Positions 25,929-34,166 of a DNA stretch of 64,000 bases are shown here, piece by piece. Source of the DNA: Bacteroidota bacterium (lineage in GTDB: Bacteria; Bacteroidota; Bacteroidia; Bacteroidales; FEN-979); the NCBI GenBank assembly GCA_026391805.1, contig JAPLDJ010000016.1:1-64000 (forward strand), given 5' to 3'. Under the pieces are notes generated by a model, which saw only the letters and a list, made by a program, of their open reading frames with translations, made no database searches and was not told the DNA's origin. Made by a program: the position numbers and the translations under genes. Each line of letters begins with the position of its first letter. The stretch's first letter is position 1.

Positions 25929-27302
25929 ATGGAACTTCCCTTTGCCGAATCGTACCGGATCAAAATGGTTGAGACTATCCGGAGAAGTTCCCGGGAAGAA
26001 CGCGAGAAATGGATCAAGGAAGCAAAGTATAATCTTTTCCAGCTGAAAAGCGGACAGGTCTTCATTGATCTTCTTACGGATTCCGGGACAGGTGCAATGA
26101 GTGACCGTCAATGGGCGGAAATGATGCTGGGAGACGAAAGCTATGCCGGCGCATCGTCTTATTACAAGATGAAAGAAGCCATCGCTGCTGTCACCGGCTT
26201 TGAATATTTCCTGCCGGTACACCAGGGAAGGGCTGCCGAAAATGTACTTTTCTCCGTTCTGGTGAAGGAAGGAAACCTGGTTCCGGGCAATTCGCATTTT
26301 GACACCACGAAAGGACACATCGAATACCGGAAGGCGTTTGCTGTGGATTGCACCATTGATGAAGCATTTGACACACAATGCCTGCATCCTTTCAAAGGAA
26401 ATGTAGATCTGCAAAAGCTTGAAGATGTCCTGAAGAAATCTGCTGAAAAGGTACCGTTTATCATCATTACACTGACCAATAATTCCGCAGGCGGACAGCC
26501 CGTTTCGATGGAAAACCTCAGGTTGGTAAGGCAGATGGCCGATAAATACGGGAAGATGATCATTTTTGATTCGGCCCGTTTCGCCGAAAACGCCTATTTC
26601 ATCAAGCTGCGTGAAGAAAAATACCGGGATTCGTCCATCCGTGATATTGCACGGGAGATGTTTTCTTACGCCGATGTGATGACCATGAGCGCCAAGAAGG
26701 ATGCGATCGTCAACATCGGCGGTTTCATTGGGCTGAGAGACCCGGAACTTTTCAGGCAGTGTACGGTATTCAACATCATGTACGAAGGATACATCACCTA
26801 TGGCGGACTCGCCGGCCGTGATATGAATGCCATCGCACAAGGGCTTTATGAAGGAACCGAATTTGAGTATCTCGAGACCCGGATCAGACAGGTTGAATAC
26901 CTTGGGAACCGGCTGATCGATTTCGGGATCCCGATCCAGATGCCCATTGGTGGTCATGCGGTATTTGTCGATGCAAAACGTTTCCTCACCAACCTAAAAC
27001 AGGAGGAGTTCCAGGCCCAGACCCTCGCCGTTCAGCTTTACATCGAAGCCGGTGTGCGTGGTGTAGAGATCGGAGCCCTACTGGCCGATCGTGATCCGGT
27101 GACACGCGAAAATCGTTTCCCGAAACTTGAATTCCTCCGTCTTGCCATTCCACGCAGGGTTTACACGAACAACCACATGGATGTGGTTGCCATCGCTCTG
27201 AAGAATGTTTTTGATCGCCGGGACAAGGTTACCCATGGGATGAAAATCATAAGAGAGGCCCCGATCATGCGTCATTTTACCGTTGAGCTTGATCTTGCCT
27301 GA
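25929..27302 (+). CDS. tnaA: Tryptophanase (beta-eliminating lyase)
   Basis: The 457-residue PLP enzyme belongs to the tryptophanase/tyrosine phenol-lyase family. The PLP lysine is Lys257 in MSAKKDAIVN. Several positions favour tryptophanase over tyrosine phenol-lyase: EAFDT (residues 145-149), DSARFAENAYFIK, and GVEIGALL where tyrosine phenol-lyase has an arginine that binds the phenol. Products would be indole, pyruvate and ammonia. No TnaC-like leader peptide was evident upstream. The gene lies beside the Ptb/Buk operon, consistent with amino-acid catabolism. Confidence 0.9.
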   Translation: MELPFAESYRIKMVETIRRSSREEREKWIKEAKYNLFQLKSGQVFIDLLTDSGTGAMSDRQWAEMMLGDESYAGASSYYKMKEAIAAVTGFEYFLPVHQGRAAENVLFSVLVKEGNLVPGNSHFDTTKGHIEYRKAFAVDCTIDEAFDTQCLHPFKGNVDLQKLEDVLKKSAEKVPFIIITLTNNSAGGQPVSMENLRLVRQMADKYGKMIIFDSARFAENAYFIKLREEKYRDSSIRDIAREMFSYADVMTMSAKKDAIVNIGGFIGLRDPELFRQCTVFNIMYEGYITYGGLAGRDMNAIAQGLYEGTEFEYLETRIRQVEYLGNRLIDFGIPIQMPIGGHAVFVDAKRFLTNLKQEEFQAQTLAVQLYIEAGVRGVEIGALLADRDPVTRENRFPKLEFLRLAIPRRVYTNNHMDVVAIALKNVFDRRDKVTHGMKIIREAPIMRHFTVELDLA

Positions 27303-27309
27303 ACAGGAG

Positions 27310-27765
27310 ATGGAACCGGATAAAAAAGAGGGCCGCTACCTCAGAATCCATCAGCAGCTTAAAGAACTACTTAAGAAAACCGCCGACAGGGATGCCAGGA
27401 TGGCTACGATCGTGGCTGTTCTTCATCATAAAATGGATTATTTTTCCTGGACCGGATTTTATTTCCTGGTCAACGGCGAACTGACTGTCAAGACCTACCA
27501 GGGGCCCGTAGCCTGCCAGGTACTCGAGAAAAACAAAGGCGTTTGCTGGGCCGGCATCACCCAGGAAAAAACGATCGTTGTTCCCGATGTGCATCTCTTC
27601 CCCGGCCATATTGCCTGCGACACCCGCTCCAGTTCCGAGATTGCTGTTCCCGTAAGGGATAAAAAAGGGAAGATCATTGGTGTACTTGATGTGGACAGCA
27701 CTTCGTTGAATTCGTTTGATGATGTCGACGCTTTGTATCTGGAAAGGATTGTGGAATTAATCTGA
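27310..27765 (+). CDS. msrC: Free methionine-(R)-sulfoxide reductase (GAF domain)
   Basis: This single GAF-domain protein of 151 residues keeps all three cysteines of the fRMsr family: one in VACQVL, one in GVCWAG and one in GHIACDTRSSSEI, plus the DVHLFPGH loop. It reduces free methionine-R-sulfoxide using thioredoxin-type partners. The frame opens earlier at a TTG inside tnaA, but ATG 27310 follows an AGGAG ribosome site directly after the tnaA stop, so the two genes are likely co-transcribed. Confidence 0.9.
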   Translation: MEPDKKEGRYLRIHQQLKELLKKTADRDARMATIVAVLHHKMDYFSWTGFYFLVNGELTVKTYQGPVACQVLEKNKGVCWAGITQEKTIVVPDVHLFPGHIACDTRSSSEIAVPVRDKKGKIIGVLDVDSTSLNSFDDVDALYLERIVELI

Positions 27766-27767
27766 AA

Positions 27768-27881
27768 ACCGAAGTCGGAGGTCGGAAGTCAGAGACCAGA
27801 AAAAGAGAATAGAAAATGAAATAACTTATCCGACCTCAGACATCAGACCTCTGATCTCAGACATCGGACCTCAGACATCGA
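27768..27881. repeat. Long word repeat with inverted arms before mntP
   Basis: Left arm: CGAAGTCGGAGGTCGGAAGTCAGAG. Right arm: several CCGACCTCAGACATC/GACCTCTGATCTCAGACATC units in the opposite orientation. They could form an imperfect hairpin over most of the gap. I looked for a manganese (yybP-ykoY) riboswitch upstream of mntP and did not see one. Confidence 0.65.
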
Positions 27882-27888
27882 AAAGAAA

Positions 27889-28449
27889 ATGTCATTCTTA
27901 GAAATATTCCTCATAGGACTTGGGCTTTCGATGGACTGTTTTGCAGTTTCGGTGAGCTGCGGGATTTGCGGCCGGCTGGCGTGGAAAGATGTACTTAAGG
28001 TATCTGCATTTTTCGGGATCTTCCAGGGATTGATGCCGTTGATCGGCTGGCTGATCGGCTCTTCATTTCAGCTACTGATACAGGCCTATGATCACTGGCT
28101 GGCTTTCGGTATTCTTGGATTTATCGGTCTGAGGATGGTCAGTCAGTTTTTTGTTCACGAAGAAAAACGAAAAAGAATTGACATCCGGAAGATCTCTGTC
28201 CTTCTGACCCTGTCGGTTGCCACAAGCATCGATGCCCTTGCAACAGGCATCAGCTTTGGCTTTATCCGGGTAAACATCCTGGAAGCAGCGCTGGTCATCA
28301 CCGGCGTCACCTTTATGGTATCGCTTGTCGGTTCAAGGTTGGGCGCAAAATCCACCTTCATCCCTGCCAGGTGGGCTGAATTGCTGGGCGGGCTGGTCCT
28401 TATCATGATCGGGACAAAGATCCTGCTGAATCATCTTGGAATTCTGTAA
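27889..28449 (+). CDS. mntP: Manganese efflux pump MntP
   Basis: The 186-residue protein has six membrane helices and the two mirrored motifs of the family: GLSMDCFAVSVSCG at the N-terminus and TSIDALATGISFGF in the fourth helix, whose aspartates are needed for manganese export. The length is standard. It is preceded by a repeat-filled gap and followed by a palindromic element, so it seems to be transcribed on its own. Confidence 0.93.
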   Translation: MSFLEIFLIGLGLSMDCFAVSVSCGICGRLAWKDVLKVSAFFGIFQGLMPLIGWLIGSSFQLLIQAYDHWLAFGILGFIGLRMVSQFFVHEEKRKRIDIRKISVLLTLSVATSIDALATGISFGFIRVNILEAALVITGVTFMVSLVGSRLGAKSTFIPARWAELLGGLVLIMIGTKILLNHLGIL

Positions 28450-28473
28450 GGAATAATTCCTCCGCTTTTTCCC

Positions 28474-28481
28474 TACCTTTG
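28474..28481 (+). promoter_or_regulatory. Isolated -7-like box after mntP
   Basis: TACCTTTG matches TAnnTTTG but lies about 230 bases before queD with a palindromic element between. It may serve queD with a long leader, or be a chance match. Confidence 0.3.
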
Positions 28482-28520
28482 TGATGAAACTTCCCGCGAT
28501 AAAAAGTGGGCAAAAGACAC

Positions 28521-28706
28521 TAATAACCCCACCCCTGGGGGCTGACTAAAAAGTACTTATTCGCCTTTGTGAAGCCCTTTGTGGCCTTTGTGGTTAAATT
28601 TTAAGTAACTGAACCACAAAGAACTCGAAGTACACACAAAGTCGCACAAAGGAAAATATTCTGAATATTTTTTCTTTTTAGTCACGAAGGGGGAGGGGTC
28701 ATAAAA
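28521..28706. repeat. Palindromic MITE-like element with inverted ends
   Basis: The ends are imperfect inverted repeats: ACCCCACCCCTGGGGGCTGACTAAAAAG on the left (28526-28553) and, reversed, ACCCCTCCCCCTTCGTGACTAAAAAG on the right (28674-28699). Inside, CCTTTGTG/CCTTTGTGGCCTTTGTGGTT faces AACCACAAAG/CACAAAG/CACAAAGG; the central arms at 28586-28595 and 28612-28621 are perfect. It has no coding capacity of its own, so it would depend on an outside transposase if mobile. Confidence 0.6.
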
Positions 28707-28713
28707 CTAATCA

Positions 28714-29163
28714 ATGACAACCATCCGGATTACAAAAGAATTCCGTTTTGAAGCTGCCCATGCCCTGCGCGGCTATGACGGTCCGTGCAGGAGCATTCAC
28801 GGGCACTCCTATGAATTATCGGTGACCGTATCGGGGACTCCCCTTGCCGATAAGGGATCGCCGAAAGCCGGCATGGTGATGGATTTCGGCGACCTGAAAA
28901 AGATCATCAAGAAAAATATCATTGACACCGTGGATCATGCACTGATCCTGAACAAGGATTACCCGGTGGAAGAGGTGCAGAAGATCAAAGAGGTTTTCTG
29001 CAATGTTATCTGGGTCGACTACCAGCCCACGAGTGAAAACATGCTGGTCGATTTTTCACAGAAGATCATGAATTTATTGCCGGATGGCGTCAGGTTGCAC
29101 TCGCTCCGGCTGAGGGAAACCGCAACTTCATTTGCGGAGTGGGTTGCGGAGGATAATGGATAA
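28714..29163 (+). CDS. queD: 6-carboxy-tetrahydropterin synthase QueD
   Basis: The 149-residue enzyme has zinc ligands His16, His29 and His31 with the catalytic cysteine at 25 (GPCRSIHGHSY), the spacing of QueD. The DHALILN and C-terminal LRLRETATSFAEW motifs also fit. QueD makes the carboxy-pterin precursor of the tRNA base queuosine from dihydroneopterin triphosphate. Other queuosine genes are not in the window. It differs clearly from the paralogue at 14197 and is followed 15 bases later by a UPF0173 hydrolase. Confidence 0.9.
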   Translation: MTTIRITKEFRFEAAHALRGYDGPCRSIHGHSYELSVTVSGTPLADKGSPKAGMVMDFGDLKKIIKKNIIDTVDHALILNKDYPVEEVQKIKEVFCNVIWVDYQPTSENMLVDFSQKIMNLLPDGVRLHSLRLRETATSFAEWVAEDNG

Positions 29164-29178
29164 TAAATATTTCAAGAA

Positions 29179-29850
29179 ATGGCAGATTTCACCTGGCTTG
29201 GCTGGAGCAGTTTTAAAGTTAAAGCTTCCGGCAAAACAATTTACTTCGACCCTGTAACCGGCGATTGCAGCGAACCCGCCGACCTGGTCCTGATCTCACA
29301 CAGCCACGGCGATCATACCGACCTGAACATCCTCTCCCGGATCCGGAAACCGGAAACCGTGGTGATCACGACTGTGGAGAATCATCAGGCGGTTAAAGGG
29401 ATCGGCCTGGCACCGGGTGAAAAGCACGATGCCGGAGGCATTATTGTGACGGCTGTCCATGCGTACAACATCGTCAGGATGCGTTCGCCCGGAAACCCAT
29501 TTCACCCCAAAGGTTTCGGCGCCGGATGGATCGTCGATACCGGTGAACAGCGGATCTACCACCTGGGCGATACCGAGCTGATCCCGGAAATGAATGACAT
29601 TGGTCCGATCGATGTCATGCTGATCCCCATCGGAGGTTATTTTCTCATGGATCTCGGGGAAGCCGTCAGGACCGTTCAGTTGATCAAACCGAAGCATGTC
29701 ATCCCGATGCACTATGGCGAAGTCGATGTATTCTTCGGGAAAGAGCTAACACACCTTGAACTGAAGGTTGAGCCCTACGAGTTTGCTGAAAAAGTAAAGG
29801 GAATTACCAATGTGACGGTCCTAACACCGGGGGAAACTTTCACCATCTGA
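29179..29850 (+). CDS. Metal-dependent hydrolase, UPF0173 (metallo-beta-lactamase fold)
   Basis: The 223-residue protein has the metallo-beta-lactamase metal motif SHSHGDHTD (His41, His43, Asp45, His46). It also has later metal ligands in YHLGDTELIPEM and IPMHYGE, and the WLGWSS opening typical of the UPF0173 group. The substrate is unknown. It probably shares a transcript with queD. Confidence 0.88.
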   Translation: MADFTWLGWSSFKVKASGKTIYFDPVTGDCSEPADLVLISHSHGDHTDLNILSRIRKPETVVITTVENHQAVKGIGLAPGEKHDAGGIIVTAVHAYNIVRMRSPGNPFHPKGFGAGWIVDTGEQRIYHLGDTELIPEMNDIGPIDVMLIPIGGYFLMDLGEAVRTVQLIKPKHVIPMHYGEVDVFFGKELTHLELKVEPYEFAEKVKGITNVTVLTPGETFTI

Positions 29851-29873
29851 TCTAAGTAATAAACACTTTTTTT

Positions 29874-29963
29874 ACTCTGTGTAACTCTGTGTCTTCTCCG
29901 TGAACCTCCGTGTAATTTTTATTACACAGAGAACCACAGAGTAGGCACAGAGGTTCACAGAGA
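29874..29963. repeat. Palindromic element of 'CTCTGTG' words
   Basis: The left half reads CTCTGTGTAACTCTGTGTC and CCGTGAACCTCCGTGTAAT. The right half reads ATTACACAGAGAACCACAGAG and GCACAGAGGTTCACAGAG. The centre (GTGTAAT / ATTACAC) is perfect. It separates the hydrolase gene from the convergent PKD-protein operon and might work as a shared terminator-like hairpin. Confidence 0.65.
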
Positions 29964-30004
29964 ATTTACAGCCCCTCTTTCCTGGGTCATGCAGGTTGGT
30001 GTAA

Positions 30005-32050
30005 TTATTTGTTCAGAACAAACTTCTTTACGACAACGCCTCCGTCCGGCTTCCCGATCTTCACATAATACAATCCCTTTGTCAGGTCTGCAACCGGAAT
30101 TGTCAGTTTATTTACGCCCTGGTGCAGTGTGACCGGGATCTCCTTCACAGACTGCCCGGTGATTGAAAATATCCCAACCGTAATTCCGGAGGAATGTACA
30201 GTATTGACAGTGAGGCTGGCAAAATCCGTCACCGGGTTCGGGTAAATATCCGAGACGGCGAAATCAACCGGAAGGGTTTCGTTGTGAACGCCGGAGATAT
30301 TGCTGCCGTTTATTGCAAATTCAACCGTTGAGCTCGTGTGATTTGCATCAAGTATAACGGTTGACGGGGTCGTTGTTTTTCCAACGATCTCGGGATAGAT
30401 TTTATACGTTCCCATGGCCATGGACGCGAAGCTGAATTCTCCGCCCGTGTTGGTCATGGTAAAGTCAAGAACCTGGTCGGATGCATCCAGCAGCAGAACC
30501 TCAACATCCGGCGCCGGGGTTCCGTTCCCGTTGTATTTTCCGTTCTGGGTGATCGTTCCGGAAATATTTCCATTGCCCGAGGTATAGCTGTTGATATGAT
30601 GCATATGGATGTTGTACGGATTGCTCGGCTGGCCAAGTCCGATCAGGGTTGCATAGGACCAGTTGACGGCATCGAAATGGTAGGTCGGGGCATACTGTCC
30701 GTAATAGGCTGATGAAGGCAACAGTGATGCCCTGATATAGTAATGTCCCGGCAGGACACCGTTGAACCAGTACATGCCGGCAGAATCCCCGAATTCCACT
30801 GAATCGACAATGGTCATTACTCCTGTTTCGACACGAATCAGCTCGGCAAGACCATGATCAACCGGAACGGAATTCTGCTGCAGATAAGCAGTACCATAAA
30901 GCGTACAGGTTGAGTGAGCGTATATCGTTTGCGTGCGGCTCCATTCACAGTTGGTACTGTCAATCGTATGCAGTGTAATCGTATAGGAACCGCTGGTTGC
31001 GTAGGTATGCTGCACTACCTGGCCGGTCACGGAAGAACTGCCATCTCCAAAATTCCATGTATATGTGGTCGGGTAAATACTGTGAGTGTGGCCTTCGAAG
31101 GTAAATGCAAGTCCGCTGGAGGTATAAGTGATCCAGTTTTCACAATTGGCAGCACCTGATCCCACTGTGATGGTGTCGCATTTCGTGGATGTGCACCCCA
31201 GTGAGGTATGAATGGTCAGGCAAACATCGTAATATCCCGGAGCGGTAAATTCATGCCATGGATCACCCGTGGTTGCATTATTACTTACTCCTGATGCCGG
31301 ATCTCCGAAATCCCAGAGCCGTGAAATAATAATGTTCTGGGGAGTACTGACATCCCAGAAGTGGACATGCGTTACATTCACACTGTCGGCCTGGAAGTGA
31401 TACAGTGCATGGCAATCGGTATTCTGTCCGACTGTAACCTCATGACAGACCGTGCTGTGGCAATTGTCGGCAGTTTCAATAGTGAGACAGACCAAATAGG
31501 TCCCGTAAGCATTATATTGATGATCTACATTGGGGTTTGCCGGGAATGAAATCGTTGCACTGGTTCCATCACCAAATTCCCAATGCCAGGAAACGATGTT
31601 ATGAATTGAAGTGCTGTAATCATAGAAGTACACCAGGTAAGCATTTGTGCTATCCACGACCGAATGAAATGCCGCCTGGCATCCGGTATAGTTCGAGTTA
31701 CAGAGTAAAAAATTCACTGTAACCGGTGTCGCAGATGCCGGGAAGTCCTGCACCAGGTAAGTACTGTCGCAGTCTTTGGTTTTAACGATAAAGATGACAG
31801 CTGCTCCGGTTGCAGGAACATTATGAATGTAGCAATCATAGTAGCCGCTTGCATTGGTAAACCGTGTGGTATAATAGGTATACCCGTAACTGTTGCTGCT
31901 GTCGGCCATGATGATCACCTCGTGATTGGGAACCGGGGCATTGGTCGAATCCCGCAGGACCGTTCCTGAAAGCTGCACGTTGACGGTCTGGGCAAAGATG
32001 CCGGAGAGTGCTCCCATTATAAATACGAAAAGTAAAAATTGTTTTTTCAT
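30005..32050 (-). CDS. PKD-domain T9SS cargo protein, paralogue 2
   Basis: The 681-residue protein has a signal peptide (ending IFAQTV) and an Ig-like/carboxypeptidase-regulatory domain (about 25-110). Three PKD domains with the WxFGDGxS-type core follow (WEFGDGTS, LWDFGD, WNFGDGSS), then a region with another regulatory-type domain (about 500-580). The C-terminus has IYPNPVTDFASLTV...GLYYVKIG...KKFVLNK, a type A T9SS sorting domain of about 80 residues. It should therefore be exported across the outer membrane and attached to, or released from, the surface. It is the last gene of the sigma-factor operon, 30 bases after its paralogue. Confidence 0.87.
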   Translation of the reverse strand: MKKQFLLFVFIMGALSGIFAQTVNVQLSGTVLRDSTNAPVPNHEVIIMADSSNSYGYTYYTTRFTNASGYYDCYIHNVPATGAAVIFIVKTKDCDSTYLVQDFPASATPVTVNFLLCNSNYTGCQAAFHSVVDSTNAYLVYFYDYSTSIHNIVSWHWEFGDGTSATISFPANPNVDHQYNAYGTYLVCLTIETADNCHSTVCHEVTVGQNTDCHALYHFQADSVNVTHVHFWDVSTPQNIIISRLWDFGDPASGVSNNATTGDPWHEFTAPGYYDVCLTIHTSLGCTSTKCDTITVGSGAANCENWITYTSSGLAFTFEGHTHSIYPTTYTWNFGDGSSSVTGQVVQHTYATSGSYTITLHTIDSTNCEWSRTQTIYAHSTCTLYGTAYLQQNSVPVDHGLAELIRVETGVMTIVDSVEFGDSAGMYWFNGVLPGHYYIRASLLPSSAYYGQYAPTYHFDAVNWSYATLIGLGQPSNPYNIHMHHINSYTSGNGNISGTITQNGKYNGNGTPAPDVEVLLLDASDQVLDFTMTNTGGEFSFASMAMGTYKIYPEIVGKTTTPSTVILDANHTSSTVEFAINGSNISGVHNETLPVDFAVSDIYPNPVTDFASLTVNTVHSSGITVGIFSITGQSVKEIPVTLHQGVNKLTIPVADLTKGLYYVKIGKPDGGVVVKKFVLNK

Positions 32051-32080
32051 GGTACTCTGAATTAAGTAAAAATTTTGTCT

Positions 32081-34132
32081 CTAATTCCTGATCATTTTTT
32101 GTGTACTCAGAAGGCTTCCGTCCTGATTTCTCAAAACCAGGAAATACAAGCCCTGCTGAATATTTAATGGAAATGAAATTGTTTTTATGGGGTCGGTGAT
32201 GCCAAATGAACCCGACCAGACTCTTACCCCCGTCACCGTAATGGCTTCTGCAAATATAATCATAGGTTTCCGGGATGTAACAGTTACGCTGACGACATCG
32301 TTTACGGGATTGGGAAACAGTTTACCGATTTTGACCTCGCTTTGCGGCTGAACGGGGAACACTCCTGTAATGTCATAATCGAATACTTCCAGGTCAAGCC
32401 CTTCTGCAATTGTATGGCTTGAATCCACAGTAACCTCGAGGACCCTGGCATATTTCCCGGCGATTTCCGGGTAAAGGCTGTAGGTTCCGAACGGCAATGC
32501 GCCAAATTCATAATTTCCCTCTGCATCAGCGACAGTGGATCTGACCGGTTCGAGGTTGGCGTTGAACAGCAATACTTCAGATCCGGGTAATTTTGCATAG
32601 TCTCCGTTATGAATCACGGATCCCCTCAGAACGGCCGGTCCTGAGAGGCTGTCGTTTGCAGGAAAGAGATGGATGTCGTTGTTAAAAAGGTCCTGGTCGA
32701 GCAGGAACGTAGTCGTCGTCTGCCATGTTACCTGGTTTCCCGTATACGCAGGAAGGTATTTATTGTAATTCGCCGATCCTTGCGTGAGACCGGCTTTCAC
32801 GATGTAGCTTCCTTCCATAACATGAAGGAAGATGTAATATCCGAGGTAAGTGAACAGGATCGTATCGACAGGAGCAACCCATTGATTGTGCTTCCGGTAA
32901 AGGACGGCGATCCCGGTATCCCCGGTAAAATGCGGGTTGTTGATCGGGAAAAGTCCTGTAAAAAGCAAGCCGCCAAGGTTATGATAAGAAGATGTGGTAA
33001 TCAGCTGGCAGATCGTATCTGAACAAACCCATGACCCGGAAGTGTCGTCTTTTAGGATAAAAAGGCAGACATTATAAGTTCCCTGAGTGGTATACTGATG
33101 GACCGGATTCTGATCGTGGCTGTAACTTCCGTCACCGAACGACCAGTTCCAGTGGTCCGGATGACCGTAAGAACGGTCGGTAAAGAGGAATGTATTCTCC
33201 GATTGATTGTTTGAATCAAGTGCCGCAACAAAGTCTGCGAAGCATTGCGTGTTCGAACAAAGTGTGAAATCAACCTGCAACGGGGTCGCTGAGGCATAGA
33301 CCGTATTCGAATGAAGTACATTGTGGCAGTCGTACGAAGCCACGCTGATCGGGATCCCGTGCGGAACAGAAGGAATCGTGTCTGCATAGAATCCGTCTGC
33401 ATCGGTGTATTTAACTTCGGAATACTGGATTAGCGTTGTATTGATCATGACAGGATGATCGGCAACCGGTTCGCCGGTGCTGTCGTTCGTGATATGCCCG
33501 GAAATGATTACGCGGTCGTGGGGGATCCCGATAAATACGGTCTGAACGATCGAATCCCTGCAACCGTCATGGGAATGAATCCCCAGTTTAACATTGTAGA
33601 TCCCGGCCCCGGAGTAAAGATGCTGCGGGTTCTGCAGGGATGTAATGTTGCTTGTACCCGAGGCCGGATCGCCGAAATTCCAGTTCCAGGTAAGGATCGA
33701 GGTATTCGATGAAGACTGGTCCGTGAACTGGTAGTTCAGGCCTGAAATGCTGTCGTAGGTAAAATCCGCATGACAATTTGATACAGGCGGAACACAGATC
33801 TGAAAATCTGCAATGATGGGAGAGTTGGTCGACAGGCCTGATTTCACCTGAAGTACATTGTCACAATCATAAGTCGATATCTGGATAGAAATGGGGAACG
33901 ACGGGACGTTCAAAACTGTATCGGCATAATATCCGTGCAGATCGGTATACAGGATCTTATAATAATGAAAGGGGGATGAAAAATCGGTCTTGATGTAGAT
34001 GGTGTGATTGGCAACCGGGGTGACACCCTGTAAATCGGTGACCGTCCCCCTGATGTAGACTGTCGCACCGGAAACATTCATCGTGAGGAGTGAGATAAAA
34101 AACAAGTAAAAGGCAATAGTTCTGATCTTCAT
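32081..34132 (-). CDS. PKD-domain T9SS cargo protein, paralogue 1
   Basis: The 683-residue protein begins with a signal peptide (ending MNVSGA). The order is: regulatory-type beta domain (about 25-110), PKD (core WNWNFGDPASG), a second regulatory domain (about 210-295), PKD (core WNWSFGDGSYSHDQNPVHQY), a region of unknown fold (about 390-510), a third regulatory domain (about 512-590) and a sorting domain with LFPNPVNDVVSVTV and GLYFLVL. No catalytic residues are apparent; the architecture suggests adhesion or binding. The protein resembles the next gene product in size and layout, so the pair probably arose by duplication. Confidence 0.86.
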   Translation of the reverse strand: MKIRTIAFYLFFISLLTMNVSGATVYIRGTVTDLQGVTPVANHTIYIKTDFSSPFHYYKILYTDLHGYYADTVLNVPSFPISIQISTYDCDNVLQVKSGLSTNSPIIADFQICVPPVSNCHADFTYDSISGLNYQFTDQSSSNTSILTWNWNFGDPASGTSNITSLQNPQHLYSGAGIYNVKLGIHSHDGCRDSIVQTVFIGIPHDRVIISGHITNDSTGEPVADHPVMINTTLIQYSEVKYTDADGFYADTIPSVPHGIPISVASYDCHNVLHSNTVYASATPLQVDFTLCSNTQCFADFVAALDSNNQSENTFLFTDRSYGHPDHWNWSFGDGSYSHDQNPVHQYTTQGTYNVCLFILKDDTSGSWVCSDTICQLITTSSYHNLGGLLFTGLFPINNPHFTGDTGIAVLYRKHNQWVAPVDTILFTYLGYYIFLHVMEGSYIVKAGLTQGSANYNKYLPAYTGNQVTWQTTTTFLLDQDLFNNDIHLFPANDSLSGPAVLRGSVIHNGDYAKLPGSEVLLFNANLEPVRSTVADAEGNYEFGALPFGTYSLYPEIAGKYARVLEVTVDSSHTIAEGLDLEVFDYDITGVFPVQPQSEVKIGKLFPNPVNDVVSVTVTSRKPMIIFAEAITVTGVRVWSGSFGITDPIKTISFPLNIQQGLYFLVLRNQDGSLLSTQKMIRN

Positions 34133-34166
34133 TCTTTACTTCTTTTCGTTTCTGAGTTGTTTCGTT

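Noticed and set aside
27766-27888. Manganese riboswitch upstream of mntP
   Set aside because: The gap consists of GACCTCAGACATC-type repeats and shows none of the conserved riboswitch loops.
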